Assembly: GCA_013205605.1 (NCBI GenBank)
Contig: JABMMK010000115.1
Coordinates: forward strand, 1 to 6,173
Reading direction: 5' to 3'
DNA: 6,173 bases
From: Cytophagales bacterium
GTDB taxonomy: Bacteria; Bacteroidota; Bacteroidia; Cytophagales; Spirosomataceae
Below the pieces are notes generated by a model, which saw nothing but the letters and a program-made list of their open reading frames with translations, was not told the DNA's origin and made no database searches. How positions within the stretch are numbered: position 1 is the first letter of the stretch; the number at the start of each line of letters is the position of its first letter. Below are positions 1 through 6,041 of this stretch, piece after piece. The translations under genes and the position numbers were made by a program.

Positions 1-145
1 AATTACCTCTCCGACATTAACTGAGGCAAAAGTGTCTGAAATCCCTTGTATCGAGCTTATATGGGCGATTTCGCGGGGTTGTGGCGTGGGTTGCTAAGAG
101 AAGAGAAACCGTGAAAATTAAACTAGTAGGTCAACAAAGTATTTT
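1..145. other. Left-edge stretch with no recognisable gene
   Basis: No recognisable gene is visible here. One rightward frame is open from position 2 to a TAA at 95-97 (31 codons, ending in ...GCGVGC) and another runs from 21 to a TGA at 155-157. Neither resembles a family I know and neither has a start inside the window. Because a strong rightward terminator follows at 146-185, this stretch is probably the 3' part of a rightward transcription unit: either the tail of a protein gene or the end of a non-coding RNA. The sequence does not let me choose between the two. Confidence 0.3.
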
Positions 146-185
146 AAGAGTCTACTGAATCTATCAGTGGACTCTTTTGTTTTTT
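146..185 (+). terminator. Rho-independent terminator, rightward
   Basis: An inverted repeat pairs 146-158 (AAGAGTCTACTGA) with 164-176 (TCAGTGGACTCTT). This gives a 13-bp stem with a single G-U wobble and a 5-nt loop (159-163). It is followed directly by a T-rich run through 185. The U-tract lies only on the rightward side; read leftward the hairpin is followed by AAAATAC, so it is a poor terminator in that direction. It should end a transcript entering from the left edge. It could also give the leftward operon that stops at 220 a weak 3' hairpin. Confidence 0.85.
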
Positions 186-219
186 GAATAAATATTTATC
201 TTGATGTGAAATGATCTAA

Positions 220-1056
220 CTATTTCAAAAGCTCCAGGATTTTTTCTCCCATACCACTATTTTTAAACTCTTTTGCTTTTTTACCATATACCCATAATGT
301 ATAGGGCAAAGGTTTTTGATGTAAGATTTCATCCGGAATTTTAAATGTAGTTGTTCCTCCCGTTTTTGTTTTGATCAATACAACCCCGTTCGCACCCCGC
401 ACCCCGTAAATAGCTGTTGTCGATGGATCCTTCAACACATTCACGGATTCGATATCATTGGGATTTATGGTATTGATATTGCTTATAGGTACCCCATCCA
501 CTACATATAAAGGACTATTTGAATTGATGGAACCAAATCCTCGAATTCTAACCATCGCCGCTCCGCCAGGGGAATTATCATTCCCTACAGTTACTCCGGC
601 AACCTGTCCAGTCATTTTTTGACTCAAAGTTCCAGCAGCTACTTGTGATAAATTTTGTGCACTCACTTCTCCCACCGCTCCATTATTGTCACTTCTAGGT
701 TTAGGAATGGAAGGTTCTATAAACCTGGGGATAAATTGAATACCAACGCCCGCTGCACCTTCAGCGCTTCGGCCAGACACCACCACCACTTTTTCTAATT
801 GGCCCAGTGGGATCGCATTGGTATCCCGATATTCCCCTTTATTAAACAAATCCTCTGGATCATAAAAATAGATGAAGAGCGAATCTGATTTGATCGAGAA
901 TGTTCTTTGCGCTTGTTTTGCTTTGGAACCAGATGATGTGCTGGATCCAAAATATTGATTTAAAATGGATATCAATTCACCCGAACGGCTGGTTTGTTGG
1001 GCCGCCACTGAATGATTCAAAAGCAATAACAAGGCAAAACCTAATAGTAATTTCAT
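220..1056 (-). CDS. Secreted TonB-receptor plug-domain protein without a beta-barrel
   Basis: A 278-residue protein, probably periplasmic or outer-membrane associated. Residues 1-19 form a Sec signal peptide (MKLLL start, leucine-rich core, VAA before Q20). Residues 20-125 are a region I do not recognise. Residues about 128-233 match the SusC/RagA plug: VRIRGFGSINSNSPLYVVDG at 169-188, then NDIESVNVLKDPSTTAIYG at 200-218 and RGANGVVLIKTK at 220-231. A full SusC continues for roughly 700 or more residues of barrel; this one ends 45 residues later with a lysine-rich tail (234-278). Only about 70 bp of AT-rich DNA separates its TAG stop from the terminator hairpin, so no broken barrel remnant follows. 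It starts 2 bp after the epimerase gene stops, so it is very probably co-transcribed and translationally coupled. The plug homology is clear. The function is unknown: it could be a partner of a separate barrel, an independent sugar- or protein-binding module, or a decayed but stable receptor fragment. Confidence 0.85.
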   Translation of the reverse strand: MKLLLGFALLLLLNHSVAAQQTSRSGELISILNQYFGSSTSSGSKAKQAQRTFSIKSDSLFIYFYDPEDLFNKGEYRDTNAIPLGQLEKVVVVSGRSAEGAAGVGIQFIPRFIEPSIPKPRSDNNGAVGEVSAQNLSQVAAGTLSQKMTGQVAGVTVGNDNSPGGAAMVRIRGFGSINSNSPLYVVDGVPISNINTINPNDIESVNVLKDPSTTAIYGVRGANGVVLIKTKTGGTTTFKIPDEILHQKPLPYTLWVYGKKAKEFKNSGMGEKILELLK

Positions 1057-1058
1057 TT

Positions 1059-2327
1059 TTACGATGCGATAATAGTGTCTAGTTTTTCATAACTTAAAAT
1101 CATAGATCTAACATTATGGTAATTTATTTTCCAAGAAGTGGCCATGTGTCGCCAGATGGGTTCTCCCTCACGGGTCAATAATGGCCACCACTCTCCCGTG
1201 TTAAAATTGATCATTTTGTCAAAAACAAAGCGATGCACTTGCTTATGTGCCGCTAAGAATTTTTCATCCCCTGTCAGCAAATAGGCATCGAGCATGCCGA
1301 TCAACATCTCCGCCTGTTGCCAAAATTCTTTCTCTTTATCGTACACAACTCCTTCATGCGAACCTTCTACATAAACGCCACCAAACTCCCAGTCCACCCC
1401 ATGATTCATCGAATGATAGAACGCCTTTTCTAAATTGATCCGGTAATCTTCGATGGAAAAACCACCCACCTTCAAGGCATGCATTAAAAGCCAACCAAAT
1501 TCTGAGTTGTGACCATATGAAGTATTATCGGTCGACGAAGCCTTTTGGCCCCCCTCCGCAAAACGATCCCAACCCCATACGATGTCAAATTTAATCTGCG
1601 GCGCCACGGTCCAATCAGCCCAAAACTGAGGGATTCCAGTCCCCGTTTCCGCATGCATTACTTTTTGAATTAATATGTCAATAGACTCTTTTAGTTTTCT
1701 CCGATGTAGTTCTTTGCCACTGGCTTCGTACAAAGTTGTGAAGGCTTCCATCAGGTGCATGTGTACGTCAAGGGTTTTTCGATCCCCCCCAGGAGCGCCG
1801 GGTCCCATTAATTTCCAATCCTCAGAAAAGAATTCCCAATAGCCTCCTAAATGGGTATCCACGGCATATTTTTGCAATAAATCAAAACACTTTTCCGCAT
1901 ATTCTAAGCCTATAGGATCCCCTGTGGCCAACGTATATTCACTAAGGCTATAAATGGCAAAGCTATGGCCATATCCGATTTTTTGTCGGTTAGTCGCCTC
2001 CCCTTTGCGATTCATCATCCAGTAAAACCCCTCATTTTCATGATCCCACATGTTGTCTAGCATGAACCTTACTCCATGCTCGGCCATTTCTTTCATGATA
2101 GGTCCCCCAAATCCATGTCGGTATGCCTGAGAATACGTAAATACAGATCTTGATTGAGCAATCAGAGACTTTTCATCTTGCCCAGAATCTTCGCCAAATT
2201 CATTATAGTGTGTAATAAATCCACCATAGGTTTTGTCCATAGTTCTAGTGGACCAAAAAGGCAATAAATGAGCTTCTGTATACTGTTTGATTTCGTCACG
2301 AAGTGATTTTAATTCTTCTTTATTCAT
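1059..2327 (-). CDS. AGE-family sugar 2-epimerase/isomerase (cellobiose/mannobiose epimerase-like)
   Basis: A 422-residue cytoplasmic (alpha/alpha)6-barrel protein of the N-acylglucosamine 2-epimerase superfamily, near the usual size of about 400. Family landmarks appear in order: AQSRSVFTYS with an Arg at 60, YGHSFAIYSLSEY near 119-131, GGYWEFF near 161-167, LDVHMHLMEA at 186-195, YGHNSEFGWLL at 271-281, FWQQAEMLIG at 335-344, EWW at 379-381 and YHNVRSMI at 403-410. The Arg and the His residues at 191, 273 and 404 lie where this family keeps its proton-transfer and sugar-binding residues. Members epimerise or isomerise free sugars at C2: GlcNAc/ManNAc, cellobiose or mannobiose, mannose/fructose, sulfoquinovose. 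The HxH-LMEA and YGH-x-x-E pattern suggests the cellobiose/mannobiose epimerase or mannose isomerase side, but I cannot fix the substrate. Its ATG overlaps the stop of the upstream kinase gene (ATGA at 2327-2324) and it is followed at 2 bp by the plug-domain gene. No signal peptide is seen. Confidence 0.9.
   Translation of the reverse strand: MNKEELKSLRDEIKQYTEAHLLPFWSTRTMDKTYGGFITHYNEFGEDSGQDEKSLIAQSRSVFTYSQAYRHGFGGPIMKEMAEHGVRFMLDNMWDHENEGFYWMMNRKGEATNRQKIGYGHSFAIYSLSEYTLATGDPIGLEYAEKCFDLLQKYAVDTHLGGYWEFFSEDWKLMGPGAPGGDRKTLDVHMHLMEAFTTLYEASGKELHRRKLKESIDILIQKVMHAETGTGIPQFWADWTVAPQIKFDIVWGWDRFAEGGQKASSTDNTSYGHNSEFGWLLMHALKVGGFSIEDYRINLEKAFYHSMNHGVDWEFGGVYVEGSHEGVVYDKEKEFWQQAEMLIGMLDAYLLTGDEKFLAAHKQVHRFVFDKMINFNTGEWWPLLTREGEPIWRHMATSWKINYHNVRSMILSYEKLDTIIAS
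2324..2327 (-). other. ATGA stop/start overlap coupling kinase and epimerase
   Basis: Read leftward, the epimerase ATG (2327-2325) shares two bases with the TGA stop (2326-2324) of the kinase gene. Such overlaps usually mean termination-reinitiation coupling. No convincing Shine-Dalgarno motif is seen just upstream, which is normal for Bacteroidota. Confidence 0.9.
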
Positions 2328-3319
2328 AAAAATGTAAGGTTTAATTTTTCAATTTCTTCCGGACTGGCCGCACCCGTTTCCCCGATTTTATGGATGGATA
2401 TATGGGCACATAAATTCGCAAATTCACAGCATTCAGCGGTGCTCGCTCCCGTGGCTTTGGCCGCTGAAAATGCAGCGACAACCATGTCTCCCGCTCCCAC
2501 GGTGTCTATTTCTCCTTTGGGTTTGATGCCTGTTTGCCAATGAAACTCCGTCGGGCTTGCGTAGATTAATCCACGTTCACCTAAGGTCACTAAGGCCCCG
2601 GTTTTTCGATGGGAAACCCAATTTTTAATAATGGCAATCAAAGTTTCATCTAATGCTAATTGCTTCGGACTTAATTTTAATATGGCCGCTAGCTCAGATT
2701 CATTCACTTTTAATGGGATGTCAGTGGCCTCAATACCTAAATTTCGTAGGTCGGCCAATGAACTTTTATTATGCTGATTGATAAGCGTTTGCAGCTTTTT
2801 GATACTGGCCCTGTTTAATAAAGGATTTTGAAATTGTTCATTGACAACTACCCAATCATACGTGGCTATTTCAGTTTCTAAATACTGAATTAATGTTTCA
2901 GATGTAGATTGGAATTGCTTGTTCTGAGTGCCAAAATCAATGCGATTTAATTCAACATCAGCCCACATGGGTTTGGAGTAGGTCGGTGTGTCGAGATCCG
3001 AAAAGGGCAATAAATGCGTGGTATCAATAGCTAATGATTGACATTGAAATAACATTTCTCTGCCAAATAAATCTGGGCCAATGGCCCCAAAGGCAAAGGC
3101 CTTCGCTCCCAAAATAGACAAATTTTTAGTCACGTTCCCTGCACCTCCTAAATAACCTTTCGGTTGATACCCCCAGAAAACATTTTTTCCCGTCTCCACC
3201 GAGAATTCTGTCGTTAACGTGTTTTCTTGAAAGTAAAAATCAACCGCAAAATCACCGATAACTGCGATCTTGATTTTTTGTATTTGACTTAAGATCTCTT
3301 TAAGCCGATTGGAATTCAT
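2324..3319 (-). CDS. PfkB-family sugar kinase, RfaE/HldE domain-I-like
   Basis: A 331-residue cytoplasmic ribokinase-fold kinase that transfers phosphate from ATP to a sugar or sugar phosphate. It shows the N-terminal IAVIGDFAVDFYF strand (18-30), the sugar-binding glycine motif GGAGNVTKNLSILGA (58-72), the lid segment TYSKPMWADVELNRIDFG (113-130), the KVNESEL segment (204-210), VTLGERG (244-250) and the anion-hole/catalytic motif DTVGAGD (272-278) with Asp278 as the expected base. The N-terminus, the GGAGNV motif and the lid resemble the kinase half of HldE/RfaE (heptose-7-phosphate kinase). The nucleotidyltransferase half of bifunctional HldE is absent, so the heptose role is only a possibility. 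It is first in a leftward operon and overlaps the epimerase gene by 4 bp. The ATG at 3319 is preferred because the conserved core begins about 16 residues in. Family assignment is firm; the substrate is not. Confidence 0.88.
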   Translation of the reverse strand: MNSNRLKEILSQIQKIKIAVIGDFAVDFYFQENTLTTEFSVETGKNVFWGYQPKGYLGGAGNVTKNLSILGAKAFAFGAIGPDLFGREMLFQCQSLAIDTTHLLPFSDLDTPTYSKPMWADVELNRIDFGTQNKQFQSTSETLIQYLETEIATYDWVVVNEQFQNPLLNRASIKKLQTLINQHNKSSLADLRNLGIEATDIPLKVNESELAAILKLSPKQLALDETLIAIIKNWVSHRKTGALVTLGERGLIYASPTEFHWQTGIKPKGEIDTVGAGDMVVAAFSAAKATGASTAECCEFANLCAHISIHKIGETGAASPEEIEKLNLTFL

Positions 3320-3342
3320 ATAGACAGGTTTGAAAATGCCTC

Positions 3343-3373
3343 TAAAAATAAGGATATTTTCTCAGAAAGGAAA
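3343..3373 (-). promoter_or_regulatory. Candidate promoter for the leftward kinase-epimerase-plug operon
   Basis: On the minus strand TTTC (3373-3370) lies 19 bp upstream of TATTTTTA (3350-3343). Each element is one base away from the Bacteroidota primary-sigma consensus (TTTG at -33, TAnnTTTG at -7). Transcription would begin near 3336, leaving a leader of about 16-17 nt before the kinase ATG. The region is very AT-rich, so a chance match is quite possible. Confidence 0.25.
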
Positions 3374-3377
3374 TAAG

Positions 3378-3385
3378 TATTTTTG
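3378..3385 (+). promoter_or_regulatory. Candidate Bacteroidota -7 box upstream of glmM
   Basis: TATTTTTG is an exact match to TAnnTTTG, the -7 element used by the primary sigma factor of Bacteroidota. It sits 43 bp upstream of the glmM start, so the leader would be about 35 nt. No good TTTG -33 element is present at the usual spacing; only a TTTT/TTTC tract at 3357-3361 is near. It probably drives glmM and the following cysteine desulfurase gene. Confidence 0.4.
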
Positions 3386-3388
3386 CGT

Positions 3389-3407
3389 AATTTTAAAATT
3401 CGAATTT
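3389..3407. repeat. Two overlapping 12-bp perfect palindromes in the divergent intergenic region
   Basis: AATTTTAAAATT (3389-3400) and AAATTCGAATTT (3396-3407) are each perfect inverted repeats and share five bases. They lie just downstream of the candidate -7 box for glmM, where a bound repressor could block transcription, and may be an operator. AT-rich DNA makes short palindromes common, so the regulatory reading is inference. Confidence 0.3.
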
Positions 3408-3428
3408 AGAAAATAAAATTTTTGACCA

Positions 3429-4817
3429 TTGGCTTTAATCAAATCAATCTCAGGTATCCGAGGTACCATCGGAGGTAAACCAGGCGAAGGCCTTAGTCCC
3501 ATCGACGTGGTTACTTTTGCAGCCGCTTATGGCACATGGCTTAAGCGAGTAGGGAATCCGTCGAACACCATCGTGTTAGGAAGAGACGCTCGAATTTCCG
3601 GTACCATGGTTTCATCCCTTGTGGCCAATACCCTGATCGGTTTGGGTTGGGATGTCCTAGATATAGGCCTTTCCACAACTCCCACCGTTGAACTAGCGGT
3701 GCCCTGGACGCAGGCTGCGGGTGGTATTATCATCACAGCAAGCCATAATCCGGCCCAGTGGAATGCACTTAAATTGTTGAATCATTTAGGAGAATTTATA
3801 TCGGATGCGGATGGAAAGGATCTTCTGGCGATTGCCGAAAATCAAGATTTTTCATTTGCTGAGGTACATGATTTGGGTGAATACAAGGAGGATCATTCGT
3901 TCTTGGACCAACATATTCAACATGTTTTAGGTCTTCGTGGGGTTCATGCAGATCAAATTTCAAAAGCAAATTTTCGGGTATTGGTGGATGCAGTTAATTC
4001 CACAGGAGGAATCGTGGTGCCTGATCTTTTGCGCGCATTAGGAGTAAATCATGTGGATGTGATTTACGGGGAACCGACGGGGCATTTTGCGCACAATCCA
4101 GAGCCTTTGCCAGAGAATTTGGGCGCTATGATTTCCAAAATGAAAGAGGGAAATTATGATATCGGAATTGTAGTTGATCCCGATGTAGACCGTTTGTGTT
4201 TTATTTCGGAAGATGGTACGCCTTTTGGAGAAGAATATACTTTAGTCGCTATCGCTGATTACATTTTGTCTTTGGGCAAAGGAAATACGGTTTCGAATTT
4301 ATCGTCCACGCGTGCTTTACGCGATGTGACAGAAAAACACGGAGGAATCTATTTTGCTGCGGCGGTAGGTGAAGTCAATGTCGTCAATCAAATGAAGGCT
4401 CAAAAAGCCATTATAGGTGGAGAGGGCAATGGAGGCGTTATTTTTCCGGAATCTCATTATGGCCGGGATGCTTTAGTAGGGATTGGTTTATTTCTGACTT
4501 ATTTAGCCCAAAAAGGGATTAAAACTTCAGAACTACGAGCTAGTTTTCCTTCCTATGTTATTTCAAAAAATAAAATCGAGTTATCGGCTGATTTGAATGT
4601 TGATTTAATCTTGTCGACCGTGGCGGAGAAATATAAAGACCAACAAGTGAACACGATTGATGGAGTAAAAATAGATTTTCCTGATCGTTGGATACACTTA
4701 CGGAAATCCAATACCGAACCGATCATTCGGATTTATGCGGAGGCCCCTAACGAGGAAGAAGCCAATGCACTTGCACAACAAATTATACAGGTAATCGAAG
4801 AGATTGCCGCCAAATAA
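3429..4817 (+). CDS. glmM: Phosphoglucosamine mutase (alpha-D-phosphohexomutase family)
   Basis: A 462-residue cytoplasmic enzyme expected to convert glucosamine-6-phosphate to glucosamine-1-phosphate on the way to UDP-GlcNAc for peptidoglycan and LPS. All four active-site loops are present in order: the phosphoserine loop TASHNP (103-108, Ser105), the Mg-binding loop DPDVDR (250-255), the sugar loop GEGNGG (331-336) and the phosphate loop RKSNTEP (425-431). The sugar loop differs from the GEQSGH type of Escherichia coli GlmM and resembles the archaeal-type enzymes that Bacteroidota carry, so phosphoglucomutase or phosphomannomutase activity is a real alternative. The start codon is TTG at 3429: an in-frame TGA lies at 3423-3425, so no upstream ATG is possible, and the conserved SISGIRGTIGG motif begins at residue 6, so a later start would lose it. 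It is divergent from the sugar kinase operon and followed 5 bp later by the cysteine desulfurase gene, probably as one operon. Confidence 0.92.
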   Translation: MALIKSISGIRGTIGGKPGEGLSPIDVVTFAAAYGTWLKRVGNPSNTIVLGRDARISGTMVSSLVANTLIGLGWDVLDIGLSTTPTVELAVPWTQAAGGIIITASHNPAQWNALKLLNHLGEFISDADGKDLLAIAENQDFSFAEVHDLGEYKEDHSFLDQHIQHVLGLRGVHADQISKANFRVLVDAVNSTGGIVVPDLLRALGVNHVDVIYGEPTGHFAHNPEPLPENLGAMISKMKEGNYDIGIVVDPDVDRLCFISEDGTPFGEEYTLVAIADYILSLGKGNTVSNLSSTRALRDVTEKHGGIYFAAAVGEVNVVNQMKAQKAIIGGEGNGGVIFPESHYGRDALVGIGLFLTYLAQKGIKTSELRASFPSYVISKNKIELSADLNVDLILSTVAEKYKDQQVNTIDGVKIDFPDRWIHLRKSNTEPIIRIYAEAPNEEEANALAQQIIQVIEEIAAK

Positions 4818-4822
4818 AACGT

Positions 4823-5968
4823 ATGAATTCAACGCAAACCCCCATTTACTTAGATAATGCGGCTACTACGCCCATAGACCCCGAGGTATGGAAGGAAATG
4901 CAGCCCTATTTTGAGCATTTTACCGCAAATCCATCGTCGATTCATTCGCATGGCCGACAAGCCAAAGTGATTGTGGAAAAAGCTCGAAAGACCATTGCCA
5001 CACTATTAAATGCCTCGCCTTCCGAAATATTTTTCACTTCTGGAGGTACTGAAGCTGATAATACGGTGATTCAATCATGTGTACTTTATGGAGGGATTAA
5101 GACGATTATCACCTCGCCACTGGAGCATCATGCCGTTTTACATACGGCGGAGGCATGGGAAAAATTAGGGATGGTCGACCTGAAAATGGTTAGCTCAGAT
5201 TCAAATGGAGTCATTGATTTAGCTGATTTGGAACGTTTATTATCTGCTTCTCCCAACGCCTTAGTGAGTTTGATGCAGGGCAATAATGAAATTGGGAATT
5301 TATTGGATTTGTATGCCGTGGGTAATTTATGTCAAAAATATGGCGCACTTTTTCATTCGGATACGGTTCAAACCATGGGGCATTTCGTTCATAATGTACA
5401 AGAATTACCCGTTCATTTTTTAGTTGGCGCCGGACATAAATTCCATGGCCCCAAAGGAATCGGTTTTCTTTACGCTAAATCAGGGACCAAATTCTCCCCT
5501 TTGATGCATGGCGGAGCCCAAGAACGGAATCAACGCGGAGGCACAGAAAATGTGTATGGAATGGTGGGAATTGCTAAAGCTCTTTCTTTAGCTTATCAAG
5601 AAATGGCTGCTCATGAAATCCATATAAAAGATTTGAAGACCTATTTCATTCAGGGTTTACAGAATAACTTCCCAGGCATTGAATTTAATGGGCTCTCAGC
5701 CGATCTTGAAAAAAGCTTATATACGGTTATAAATGTCCGCTTTCCGCAAATTCAAGATGGAGACATGTTGCTTTTTAAATTAGATATAGAAAAGATTTCA
5801 GCTTCTGGAGGGAGCGCTTGCTCTAGCGGAACTTCTGTGGGTTCTCATGTGTTGACCGCCCTTAATCCAAATGCAGAGGGTGCGGCAGTCAGATTTTCGT
5901 TTTCTAAAAATAATACAATGGCAGAAATCGATCGCGTATTGGAGGTTCTTCGCAAAATAACAAGCTAA
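4823..5968 (+). CDS. Cysteine desulfurase, NifS/IscS family (class V aminotransferase fold)
   Basis: A 381-residue PLP enzyme that takes sulfur from cysteine, releasing alanine and forming an enzyme persulfide, for Fe-S cluster assembly or thiolation of tRNA and cofactors. Visible features are YLDNAATTP (9-17), NPSSIHSHGR (36-45), the cofactor-phosphate segment FTSGGTEADN (71-80), EHHAV with the ring-stacking His102, NNEIGN (154-159), the SDTVQ segment (179-183) with Asp180 and Gln183 contacting PLP, the Schiff-base lysine Lys206 in GAGHKFHGPKG, RGGTEN (238-243) and the catalytic-loop Cys333 in SGGSACSSG. All key residues are present and the length is normal (IscS about 404, NifS about 400). 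The ATG is 5 bp after the glmM stop, so co-transcription is likely; no scaffold or other Fe-S genes are adjacent. Whether it is the main cellular desulfurase or a secondary paralogue cannot be told here. Confidence 0.93.
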   Translation: MNSTQTPIYLDNAATTPIDPEVWKEMQPYFEHFTANPSSIHSHGRQAKVIVEKARKTIATLLNASPSEIFFTSGGTEADNTVIQSCVLYGGIKTIITSPLEHHAVLHTAEAWEKLGMVDLKMVSSDSNGVIDLADLERLLSASPNALVSLMQGNNEIGNLLDLYAVGNLCQKYGALFHSDTVQTMGHFVHNVQELPVHFLVGAGHKFHGPKGIGFLYAKSGTKFSPLMHGGAQERNQRGGTENVYGMVGIAKALSLAYQEMAAHEIHIKDLKTYFIQGLQNNFPGIEFNGLSADLEKSLYTVINVRFPQIQDGDMLLFKLDIEKISASGGSACSSGTSVGSHVLTALNPNAEGAAVRFSFSKNNTMAEIDRVLEVLRKITS

Positions 5969-5971
5969 GAA

Positions 5972-6041
5972 ACCTATTACCTCTTGCCTAATACCTCTTA
6001 CCTTTTACCTATTACCTTTTACCTATTACCTTTTACCTAAT
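5972..6041. repeat. Ten-copy tandem heptanucleotide array, consensus ACCTWTT
   Basis: Ten 7-bp units run without a break from 5972 to 6041. Consensus is ACCT followed by ATT, TTT, CTT or AAT. Units 5 to 9 (6000-6034) alternate ACCTTTT and ACCTATT exactly; units 1-4 and 10 are more diverged, and unit 3 (5986-5992) begins with G instead of A. The plus strand is almost free of G, so the array cannot form a hairpin. It begins 3 bp after the desulfurase stop and ends at the base next to the proS stop codon, filling the convergent gap. Heptanucleotide short tandem repeats are known from intergenic regions of some bacteria, such as the STRR of filamentous cyanobacteria. Any role here (mRNA 3' end, strand-specific protein binding, or neutral slippage) is inference. 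Confidence 0.9.

Noticed and set aside
1..10. Match of the window's first bases to the ACCTCTT repeat
   Set aside because: Only about nine bases agree and no second unit follows, so it cannot be called part of a repeat array.
188..199. Palindrome ATAAATATTTAT as an operator
   Set aside because: Pure A/T palindromes of this length are expected by chance in such DNA, and no promoter pattern accompanies it.
220..1056. Plug protein as a frameshifted full-length SusC receptor
   Set aside because: Only about 70 bp of AT-rich DNA lies between its stop and the terminator hairpin, and no barrel-like coding is visible there in any frame.
900..1082. Rightward open frame of 60 codons
   Set aside because: It is antisense to the signal peptide and N-terminus of the plug protein, has no recognisable domain and no promoter; most likely a shadow.
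1247..1438. Rightward open frame of 63 codons
   Set aside because: It lies wholly antisense to the conserved C-terminal part of the epimerase and its composition is unlike a real protein.
1059..3319. Sulfoquinovose-type pathway (YihS-like isomerase with YihV-like kinase)
   Set aside because: Both enzyme superfamilies fit loosely, but the kinase looks RfaE-like and no aldolase, reductase, sulfoquinovosidase or transporter is present.
3527..3736. Leftward open frame of 69 codons
   Set aside because: It is antisense to the catalytic-serine region of glmM, whose conservation explains the open frame.
5972..6041. CRISPR array
   Set aside because: Units are only 7 bp, contiguous and without spacers, and no cas gene is near.
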